The notes under the pieces are model-generated. The model had not been told where the DNA came from. It was given only the letters and a program-made list of their open reading frames with translations, and ran no database searches. The translations under genes and the position numbers were made by a program. DNA of 64,000 nt from Dyella psychrodurans (GTDB taxonomy: Bacteria; Pseudomonadota; Gammaproteobacteria; Xanthomonadales; Rhodanobacteraceae), in contig NZ_QRBF01000005.1 of NCBI RefSeq assembly GCF_003363265.1, positions 190,571-254,570 of the forward strand, given 5' to 3'. Of this stretch, positions 57,601 to 64,000 are shown piece by piece. Position 1 is the first letter of the stretch; each line of letters begins with the position of its first letter.

Positions 57601-58049
57601 ATCACTGGTTGATGAAATCCGAGCCGGACACGTTTTCCATCGACGATCTCAAGCGCAAGAAGCGCGAAGCCTGGGACGGCGTGCGCAACTATCAGGCGCG
57701 CAACTTCATGCGCGACGAGATGCACGTGGGCGACCAGGTGTTTTTCTATCACTCCAACTGCGCGGAACCGGGCATTGCCGGCATCGCCGAAGTCGCAAGC
57801 GATGCGTATCCCGATCCCAGCCAGTTCGATCCCAAGAGCAAATACTTCGATCCCGGCAGCTCGCGCGACAATCCGCGCTGGATGCTGGTGGACGTGAAGT
57901 TCGTGCGAAAGCTCAAGCGCGTCATCACGCTCGATGAACTGAAGAATCACGCCGCGATTGCAGACATGCGCCTGCTGCGCAAAGGCAATCGCCTGTCGGT
58001 GATGCCGGTGGAAGCGACGGAATGGCGTTACGTGCTGGAGCTGGAATAA
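57597..58049 (+). CDS. EVE-domain protein (THYN1-like)
   Basis: A 150-residue single EVE/PUA-like domain: HWLMKSEPDTFSIDDL (about residues 3-18), WDGVRNYQARNFMRDEM, GDQVFFYHSN and GIAGIAEV. EVE domains bind modified bases in DNA or RNA; the natural ligand here is unknown. Its start overlaps the formyl-THF cyclo-ligase stop (ATGA). Confidence 0.93.
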   Translation: MNHWLMKSEPDTFSIDDLKRKKREAWDGVRNYQARNFMRDEMHVGDQVFFYHSNCAEPGIAGIAEVASDAYPDPSQFDPKSKYFDPGSSRDNPRWMLVDVKFVRKLKRVITLDELKNHAAIADMRLLRKGNRLSVMPVEATEWRYVLELE

Positions 58050-58163
58050 CGCCGCTTCACTCGAACATGCGATCCGGCAGACCTCCGGGCCCTGCCCAAC
58101 CGTTCAAGATGCGGCAAGACGCCAAATCGACGATCATTCGTGTTTTACATTGATGGTGATGCC

Positions 58164-58805
58164 ATGAGTAACAACGAGGAAAAACGCATCGCGGGCGAAG
58201 CGGCCATCCGATACGTGGAAGACGGCGACATCGTCGGCGTCGGCACGGGTTCCACGGTCGCCTTCTTCATCGATGCGCTGGCCAAGATCAAGGATCGCAT
58301 CCAGGGCGCGGTGTCCAGCTCCGAACAATCCACCGCGCAGCTGAAGAAGCACGGCATTCCCGTGTTCGATCTCAACGCGATCGGTCCGTTGGCGTTGTAT
58401 ATCGACGGTGCGGACGAGTGCGATCCGCACAAGCGCCTCATCAAGGGCGGCGGCGCAGCGCTCACGCGCGAAAAAATCATCGCGCAGGCGGCGCAGAAAT
58501 TCGTCTGCATCATCGATTCCAGCAAGCGCGTGGACATTCTCGGCAAGTTCCCGCTGCCCATCGAAGTGATTCCGATGGCGCGCAGCCTGGTGGGTCGCGA
58601 AATCGTCAAGCGCGGCGGCAATCCGGTGTGGCGCGACGGCGTGGTCACCGACAACGGCAACTGGGTGATCGACGTGCACGGCTGGCAGATCGCCGATCCC
58701 GTGGCGATGGAAACCGAGCTCAACCAGATTCCGGGCATCGTCACGGTGGGCCTGTTCGCGCGGCGCCCTGCCGATGTGGTGCTGATCGGCGACAAGGTGA
58801 TGTAA
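58164..58805 (+). CDS. rpiA: Ribose-5-phosphate isomerase A
   Basis: A 213-residue pentose-phosphate enzyme interconverting ribose-5-P and ribulose-5-[30 protein letters not shown], the catalytic [25 protein letters not shown] and the late GDKVM are conserved. ATG at 58164 (MSNNEEKR) preferred. A strong terminator follows the stop. Confidence 0.96.
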   Translation: MSNNEEKRIAGEAAIRYVEDGDIVGVGTGSTVAFFIDALAKIKDRIQGAVSSSEQSTAQLKKHGIPVFDLNAIGPLALYIDGADECDPHKRLIKGGGAALTREKIIAQAAQKFVCIIDSSKRVDILGKFPLPIEVIPMARSLVGREIVKRGGNPVWRDGVVTDNGNWVIDVHGWQIADPVAMETELNQIPGIVTVGLFARRPADVVLIGDKVM

Positions 58806-58840
58806 CAAAACCGGCCGATATAGCCTGCTTTCAAAGTCGA

Positions 58841-58866
58841 AAGCCCCGCCCAGGCGGGGCTTTTTT
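58841..58866 (+). terminator. Rho-independent terminator after rpiA
   Basis: Stem AAGCCCCGCC/GGCGGGGCTT (58841-58850/58853-58862), followed by a T-run. Confidence 0.9.
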
Positions 58867-59000
58867 GTGGCCAGGACATGCCCGCGCCACGGCACACGCC
58901 CCAACCCTCAAGTCAATCGCCCGGCCTGCCGATAACCCCTTCAAAGATCCTCATGCCGGCAGGGGAAAACCGGTGCCGGCCCAACTGGAGGAGTGACGCC

Positions 59001-59222
59001 ATGAAGACTGCATCCGTCGTCGAGGAGCTGATGCTTCACAACCTTTCCTGCTCTCAATGCAGGGTCGGCGAGCCGTGCCTGGTCGCCGAACACATCGAAG
59101 ATTGCTGGCCCATGCGCGTGGCATCACAAGCTGCGGCAACTCTGCTGGATCTCACTGTTGCCAATGACGAAGTGCATCCCGTGCAGAACAAGGTGAAGGT
59201 GCCGCAGTTCAGCCGGTTTTGA
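59001..59222 (+). CDS. Small Cys-containing protein of unknown function
   Basis: A 73-residue soluble protein with a strong ribosome-binding site (GGAGGAG, 8 bases upstream). Four Cys: a CSQC pair (about residues 17-20), then GEPC and EDC. The spacing could bind a metal or form disulfides. I do not recognise a family. It is flanked by the rpiA terminator and a 25-bp inverted repeat, so it is probably monocistronic. Confidence 0.65.
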   Translation: MKTASVVEELMLHNLSCSQCRVGEPCLVAEHIEDCWPMRVASQAAATLLDLTVANDEVHPVQNKVKVPQFSRF

Positions 59223-59237
59223 CGGCTAAACAGAAAA

Positions 59238-59301
59238 CAAAACAGGATCGGGTTCACTTGTTGGCCTACGAATGGAAACAAGTGAACCCGATCCTGTTTT
59301 G
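59238..59301. repeat. Perfect 25-bp inverted repeat
   Basis: Arms 59238-59262 and 59277-59301 are exactly complementary, separated by 14 nt. The core includes GGATCGGGTTCACTTGTT. It lies 15 bp after the small Cys-protein stop. No T-run follows. It could be a strong hairpin terminator or a recombination scar. Confidence 0.8.
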
Positions 59302-59538
59302 CTCAAAGCGATAACGGCCAGACTCCAATTCGAAACAGGTGTAGGCGCCACACGCATGCACACCGTGCGCCTGGAACAACACCGACAACGGTTTCCTTGA
59401 TTCCGTGATCGTCTCCGGTTTCGCCATCGGCGTGCGCGACGGAAGCGCTACTCGGCAACACGACGAGCAAAAGCACATCACGAGACGCGGACGAATAATC
59501 GTCATCGCACTTGGCTGGAACGCGTGCGGAGCTGGAAG
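59269..59538 (-). pseudogene. Decayed 5' end of an exported-protein gene
   Basis: On the minus strand, an ATG at 59538 opens a frame (MTIIRPRLV...). Shifting frame near 59510 gives a signal peptide (LLLVVLPSSASVAHADGE); the first frame then resumes with VLFQAHGVHACGAYTCFELE before stopping in the inverted repeat. Two compensating frameshifts would join a signal peptide to a plausible mature start. The mature piece faintly recalls the start of class D beta-lactamases, but that is a guess. Reading: frameshifted, truncated remnant. Confidence 0.35.
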
Positions 59539-60061
59539 CGGCATGGCTCTTGTTTTGTCCTGATTCATGCCTGGGCCAAGGCCGCCAAAGATCGGCCATT
59601 CACCGTTTTCGGGACATCTCTTTGCGAGTGCAGCACGCCGTAACTCCCGGAAAAACTTGGATCGATCTAATCATCATGCTGTCGTGCAATATCGACCCGG
59701 CGATGAATTACTTATGCATCAATGGGATACATTTAGAAAATCTAAATTTGAATCGATACAAATTTTAATTGACATTGCCTTTTTCCTGTCCTATTGATTA
59801 GCCCGCTCGGGGCATTTAGTCCAACGTTGTCACGAGTACTTGGATCGATTGAAAGATCGGCATCCGAAGGGATTCTGGGGACGGCGTGGCGAGGTGGTCA
59901 TCCCGCCTGCAGCACACGCCAGCAATTGGTTCGTTGCGCATTTCTGAAAAGCAGTGACGGAGGGTCATGGAAATCACCATGGCCCAGGGTGGGTTTGTGC
60001 CCTCAAAAAAAGATCGCGAATGCGGGCACTACAGCAAACAAGCCGAAAGGAAGGGGAGAAG
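59539..60061. other. AT-rich intergenic region upstream of the TonB-dependent receptor
   Basis: About 520 bp without a supported gene. GC drops visibly at about 59690-59800. A candidate promoter with a perfect -35 lies at 59769-59797. The rest is a roughly 260-nt leader to the receptor start; possible short ORFs here look random. Confidence 0.6.
59769..59797 (+). promoter_or_regulatory. Candidate promoter of the TonB-dependent receptor
   Basis: -35 TTGACA (59769-59774, perfect), 17-nt spacer, -10 TATTGA (59792-59797, weak). The leader to the start codon would be about 260 nt. Confidence 0.45.
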
Positions 60062-63000
60062 ATGAGCAGGTACCAGTTTCGTTTGGGCAGCAGCTTGCGC
60101 GCGAGCATCCGCATTGGCCTATGGGCCGCTGCGATGACCAGCGGCGCGGTGTTTGCGCAGAGCATCACCGGCGGCGTTTACGGCAATTTGCCTGGCGGCA
60201 AGGACGTTGCCGCCGAAGTCACCAATCCGTCGACGGGCTACGACAGCACCGTGCATGCCGATGCCAATGGCCATTACGAGGTCACTGGGCTGATGCCCGG
60301 CACTTACGTCGTAAAAATGCTGCGCGACGGTAACGTGATCGATCAGCGCAGTGTGGTCGTTGTCGCGGGCTCCAACAGTCCCGCGATATTCACGGCGTCG
60401 GCTGCCCCGAATGCGAAGGAATTGAATTCGGTCACCGTCACGGCCACGCAACCGACGGTCAACGCGATCGACGTCACGACGAGCCAGCAGATCCAGACCT
60501 GGAATTCGACGGAGATCAATCGGCTGCCGTTGATCAATCCGGATCTTCTCGCTGTCGCCTCGATGCAGTCGAACGTGGCCAGCATCACCAGTTCGCACGG
60601 CAATGCGCCGCAGTTCAACGGCGCGTCGGGCACCGAGAACCGGTACTTCCTCAACGAATTCAACGTCACCGATATGCAGCAGGGTGCGGTGCCGGACAAG
60701 ATCCCGAACGAAGCCCTCGCCACCGTTTCCACCGTCGACGGCGGCATGGATGCCAAATACGGCAGCGCCATGGGCGGCGTCGTTGCGGGCACGATCAAGC
60801 AAGGCTCCAACGACTTCAAGGCCGGTGTGGATCTGGCGTTCACGCCTGCCACGGGCACGCTCAACGAGAACCCCAGGAACACCTACAACTACAATGGCCA
60901 GCTGACCAACGCCAACCAGTTGAACCACTGGTCGCCGAGCCTGTTGCAGGATTACTGGGCATCGGGTTCGATCATCAAGGACAAGCTGTTCTACTACGTG
61001 CTCGCCGAAATCGAGCCGAACAACTACGGCCAGGGCGTGCAAGGCGTCAACCCGACCGAGACCTACAACGCCACCACCAAGACTCTCAACGAAAACCGCA
61101 ACAAGCAGTTCCTCGGCAACTTCACCTGGAACATCGCCACCGGCCATTCGCTGAACGTCTTCATCGATCGTCAGAGCAACCTCCAGACGCAATCGCAGTA
61201 TGCGCTGTCGACGCCGTATGACCCTTCCAGCGCGTCGTCCGCACTGACCAACTGGAGCGGCAACGCATGGCACGACACCCTGGCGGTGGCCAACTACCAC
61301 GGCCAGATCACCGATACGCTGTCCGTCTCGGCGATGGCGGGAACCTCTCAGCAGTACTTCAACTCGTATTACCAGTACGGCATCGACACCCCGTACCTCC
61401 AGTACAAAAACCCGGATACGAATCAGACGACGCAGCCGCCCGGCAACGGCACCAGCAGCCTGTACTACCTGAAGTACCGCATGATGGGTGCACGCCTCGA
61501 CTTCACCTGGGACGTGACCGACAACCACGAAGTGACGTTCGGCGGCGAGCGTTACAGCCCGACCATGGCGCAGGCCAATATCCCGAACCCTAACTCGTGG
61601 ACCTACAGCTACTGCAGTACGTCGCTGGGACCCAACGAGCCTTGCACCATCAACGGCGTGTCGGTCGCACCGGGAACGAAGTACGTCACCTTGGCCTACG
61701 CGCCGCGCATCTACTACAACAGCTCGCCCACCTACGGCTTCTACCTGGGCGACAGCTGGCATTTCGCGGAGAACTGGACCGCGTACGTCGGCGGGCGTTA
61801 CGACAATTACGCCATGACCGACAACATCAACGCCAAGATGTACAGCAAGGGCAACTTCCTGCCGCGCGTGGGCGTGGCATGGGACGTCCACGGCGATTCG
61901 ACGCTGAAGATCGGCGCCACCGCGGGTGAATACTCCGAAGGCATTCCGCTTTACTTCAATGCTTACGGCGGCACGCCGGGCCAGGGCTACATCCACACCA
62001 ACACCACGTACACCTATACCAGCGTGGGAGCCAATGGCGTTCCGGCCGGTCTGACGCAAGTGGGTCCCGTGCAAGGCAGCGCCGGTAGCGGCCTGCATTA
62101 CCTGACGGCCGGACAGTTCATTTCGAGCACGACGCAAAACGCCAAGCTGAGGCAGTTCTCGATTTACGCGCAGCAAAAGCTCGGTGACAGCTGGACCGCG
62201 GGCGCCACGTTCTTCACCAGCGAGCTGACCGGCCTGCCGAACATCTACAACAACATCGACCAGCTGAAGGCATACCTCACCAACAAGGGCTACCCGAACG
62301 CTGTGTTCCTCGGCCAGTACCTGATCACGCCGGGCAAGGACATCAACATTCCGGTGCAGTTGAACGGTGCCAACAGCCCGCTCACGATGGTCGATTTCCC
62401 GAACAGCTACATCGGCTTCCCCTCGCTGCGACGCAAGATCTATCAGCTCAGCCTGACGATGGATCACGCCTACTCCGAGGAAGAGCCGTACTACCTGAGC
62501 GCGTCCTACACGTGGCGTCATGAATTCGGCAACACGGATGGCACCACCAGCTATGCCGGCGGCACCGGCAACACCGGCGCCACCGGCTATGACAGCGGGT
62601 TGAATGCCCCGGGCTTCCTGCAGGGTGCCGCAGGTAATCTGGGCGACGATATCCCGTCCACGGTGAAGGTGTTCGGCTATTACAAGTTCGCCCATCTGGA
62701 CAACTTCCTGAAGGGTCTGCGCGTGGGTGGTGCGCTCACGTACTACGCGGGTGGTCCGATCGATTGCCAATCCCAATATCCGAACAACGGAACGCTGGCG
62801 ATCGGCAGCAACCAGCTGGGCAACAACAACGCGTATTACTGCAACACGTTGTCTAACGTGTTGGCCGGCCAGTCTCCGATATCCAACACCATCAACTACA
62901 CCCGCGGCAGCTACGGTCGTCTTCCGTCGTACAAGCAGGTGGACCTGGATGTTGGCTACGACTGGGCCTACGGCCCGAATGCCTTCTCGCTGGATTTGAA

Positions 63001-63151
63001 GGTGCTCAACCTGTTCAACAGCAACACCGTTACCTCGTACATCACCAACATGAGCAACGGCAACGGGCAGTTCAACCCCAACTTCATGCAGCCCAATACG
63101 TTCCAGCAACCGCGCACCGGCGAGTTGGTGTTCCGTTGGCAGTTCCACTGA
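60062..63151 (+). CDS. TonB-dependent receptor, Oar-like with carboxypeptidase-regulatory domain
   Basis: A 1029-residue outer-membrane receptor. Signal peptide to about residue 36 (AAAMTSGAVFAQS), then a CarboxypepD_reg-like beta domain (GGVYGNLPGGKDVAAEVTNPSTGYDSTVHADANGHYEVTGLMPGTY, about 38-85) as in Oar-type receptors. A TonB-box-like ELNSVTVTA near 123, a plug domain with GMDAKYGSAMGGVVAGTIKQGSNDF, and a 22-strand barrel rich in Asn/Tyr/Thr follow. It imports an unknown ligand with TonB energy. The barrel ends in FRWQFH, with His rather than the usual terminal Phe. A terminator follows. Confidence 0.92.
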   Translation: MSRYQFRLGSSLRASIRIGLWAAAMTSGAVFAQSITGGVYGNLPGGKDVAAEVTNPSTGYDSTVHADANGHYEVTGLMPGTYVVKMLRDGNVIDQRSVVVVAGSNSPAIFTASAAPNAKELNSVTVTATQPTVNAIDVTTSQQIQTWNSTEINRLPLINPDLLAVASMQSNVASITSSHGNAPQFNGASGTENRYFLNEFNVTDMQQGAVPDKIPNEALATVSTVDGGMDAKYGSAMGGVVAGTIKQGSNDFKAGVDLAFTPATGTLNENPRNTYNYNGQLTNANQLNHWSPSLLQDYWASGSIIKDKLFYYVLAEIEPNNYGQGVQGVNPTETYNATTKTLNENRNKQFLGNFTWNIATGHSLNVFIDRQSNLQTQSQYALSTPYDPSSASSALTNWSGNAWHDTLAVANYHGQITDTLSVSAMAGTSQQYFNSYYQYGIDTPYLQYKNPDTNQTTQPPGNGTSSLYYLKYRMMGARLDFTWDVTDNHEVTFGGERYSPTMAQANIPNPNSWTYSYCSTSLGPNEPCTINGVSVAPGTKYVTLAYAPRIYYNSSPTYGFYLGDSWHFAENWTAYVGGRYDNYAMTDNINAKMYSKGNFLPRVGVAWDVHGDSTLKIGATAGEYSEGIPLYFNAYGGTPGQGYIHTNTTYTYTSVGANGVPAGLTQVGPVQGSAGSGLHYLTAGQFISSTTQNAKLRQFSIYAQQKLGDSWTAGATFFTSELTGLPNIYNNIDQLKAYLTNKGYPNAVFLGQYLITPGKDINIPVQLNGANSPLTMVDFPNSYIGFPSLRRKIYQLSLTMDHAYSEEEPYYLSASYTWRHEFGNTDGTTSYAGGTGNTGATGYDSGLNAPGFLQGAAGNLGDDIPSTVKVFGYYKFAHLDNFLKGLRVGGALTYYAGGPIDCQSQYPNNGTLAIGSNQLGNNNAYYCNTLSNVLAGQSPISNTINYTRGSYGRLPSYKQVDLDVGYDWAYGPNAFSLDLKVLNLFNSNTVTSYITNMSNGNGQFNPNFMQPNTFQQPRTGELVFRWQFH

Positions 63152-63180
63152 TGGTTTGACGCTGTACTCGCGTTAACATC

Positions 63181-63222
63181 GATGCCTCCATGTTCCAGCG
63201 GACATGGAGGCATCTTTGTTTT
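63181..63222 (+). terminator. Terminator after the TonB-dependent receptor
   Basis: Perfect 13-bp stem (63181-63193/63202-63214) followed by TTTGTTTT. Confidence 0.85.
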
Positions 63223-63265
63223 ACCTGGTAGCGTGTATGCAAGCGCAGTGCGTTCGGAGGCGAAT

Positions 63266-64000
63266 TTGAATCCGCTATTGCAAGGCCTGGACCCCGCCGC
63301 GGCGAATCGCGTGATGGCGGCGGCGCAGGCATTGGAGATGCATCGCCCGGATCAGGCGGCCAGCCAATTGGCGCCCGTGCTGGGCAGCCATCCGGATCAT
63401 CCCGAAGTTTTGCGTCTGCATGCGAGTTTGCTGAGCATGCGCGGGGAACACCGCGCGGCTTTGCGCGACATGCATCGCGCGCTGGAGCAGCGCCCGCAAG
63501 AAGCGCTGTACCACAACGCATTTGCCATCTTTCTCGCCGAGGCGGGCGAACTCGATCAGGCGATCGAGGGTTTGCGTCGCGCCTGCGAACTTCAGCCGGG
63601 CTTTGTCATGGCCTGGTACAACCTCGGCCTGTTCTTGACGCGCAGCGCACGCTTTGACGAAGCGAGAGACGCACTGCGCCGTGCCGTCACCCTGGCGCCG
63701 GACTATGCGGCGGCGCGCGCGCAACTCGCCGACCTGTTGCGCATGGACAATTTCCGCGACGAAGCCATCGCCGAATATCGAACGCTGCTCGCGGAGCAAC
63801 CCTGGGCGGGCATGGCGTGGTGGGGCCTGGCGGAAATCAAGACGCTGCGCCTGGACACGAGCGACAGCGACGCCATCCAACGCGCACTCGCGCATCCGCG
63901 CGCCAACGACGGCGACCGCATCGCGATGGGTTTCGCCCTGGCCAAGGCGCTGGACGATCAAGGCCGTTACGCCGAATCCCTGCAGGCGTTGGCTGCCGCG
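63266..64000 (+). CDS. TPR-repeat protein (3' end beyond the window)
   Basis: The first 245 codons of an open frame with no stop before the window edge. It is almost entirely tetratricopeptide repeats (HPEVLRLHASLLSMRGEHRAALRDMHRALEQRPQEA; LYHNAFAIFLAEAGELDQAIEGLRRACELQPG; AWYNLGLFLTRSARFDEARDALRRAVTLAPD). A TTG at 63266 with GGAGG 5 bases upstream is the best start; the ATG at 63314 is an alternative. TPR-sulfotransferase fusions are common in Xanthomonadales and often lie near TonB receptors, but the C-terminal domain is not visible here. Confidence 0.8.
   Translation, partial: MNPLLQGLDPAAANRVMAAAQALEMHRPDQAASQLAPVLGSHPDHPEVLRLHASLLSMRGEHRAALRDMHRALEQRPQEALYHNAFAIFLAEAGELDQAIEGLRRACELQPGFVMAWYNLGLFLTRSARFDEARDALRRAVTLAPDYAAARAQLADLLRMDNFRDEAIAEYRTLLAEQPWAGMAWWGLAEIKTLRLDTSDSDAIQRALAHPRANDGDRIAMGFALAKALDDQGRYAESLQALAAA

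Noticed and set aside
59511-59797. Small plus-strand frames in the AT-rich region
   Set aside because: No ribosome-binding site, no recognisable features, and overlap with the candidate promoter of the receptor.
60119-63148. 1009-residue open frame antisense to the TonB-dependent receptor
   Set aside because: High-GC shadow frame. The plus-strand product has a signal peptide, plug and barrel features; the antisense product has no recognisable domain.

Overview
The window is bacterial chromosomal DNA with high GC content. Gene content and order point to a gammaproteobacterium of the Xanthomonadales, most likely Rhodanobacteraceae (a Dyella/Luteibacter/Rhodanobacter relative); this is inferred from protein character and order, not from a search. 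Supporting signs are a pilMNOPQ-mrcA locus, zapA-6S RNA-formyl-THF cyclo-ligase order, a MoxR/Bat operon, an Oar-like TonB-dependent receptor and multi-hairpin intergenic repeats. Almost everything is chromosomal housekeeping or envelope biology. I see no prophage, integrase, transposase, CRISPR array, tRNA or rRNA.

Layout. 1-824: no gene; a heptanucleotide tandem array and a run of perfect hairpins. 825-1736: EamA exporter. 1806-6344 (minus): MacB-like efflux operon (membrane fusion protein, ATPase, two different FtsX-type permeases). 6586-10168 (plus): secreted small protein, FAH-family hydrolase, a 268-bp nested inverted-repeat element, mscL, secreted M28 peptidase. 10220-11269: divergent MarR regulator and macro-domain protein. 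11256-18344 (minus): MoxR-DUF58-DUF4381-BatA-BatB/C-BatD operon, nearly all stop/start overlaps. 18479-23666 (minus): pilMNOPQ, divergent from mrcA (PBP1A). 26752-35659: an unknown protein, gltA, rpmE, nucleoside hydrolase, recG, ridA, spoT and rpoZ. 35858-40337: the Mla phospholipid transport system (mlaA convergent with mlaFEDCB), whose MlaD carries two tandem MCE modules. 40423-44492: gmk, yicC-like, rph, rdgB, hemW. 44559-48724: DUF1631 protein coupled to a PilZ protein, then pepQ. 48878-52071: cytochrome bd operon with small subunits CydP and CydX and a possible 28-residue ORF between cydA and cydB. 52078-54051: Tat-exported alpha/beta hydrolase divergent from an XRE regulator over a palindromic site. 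54169-58805: pepP, ygfB-like, TIGR02449 protein, zapA, 6S RNA, 5-formyl-THF cyclo-ligase, EVE-domain protein, rpiA. 59001-64000: a small Cys-containing protein, a perfect 25-bp inverted repeat beside what looks like a decayed exported-protein gene, an AT-rich promoter region, a large TonB-dependent receptor, and a TPR protein cut by the window end.

Functionally the window is dominated by the envelope: type IV pilus assembly platform and secretin, peptidoglycan synthesis, outer-membrane lipid asymmetry, the Bat complex, efflux and mechanosensation. The rest covers stringent response, repair, nucleotide-pool hygiene and low-oxygen respiration. Candidates for something new are the duplicated-MCE MlaD, the 7931-8198 element, the extra ORF inside the cyd operon, the 59238-59560 remnant and the DUF1631-PilZ pair.
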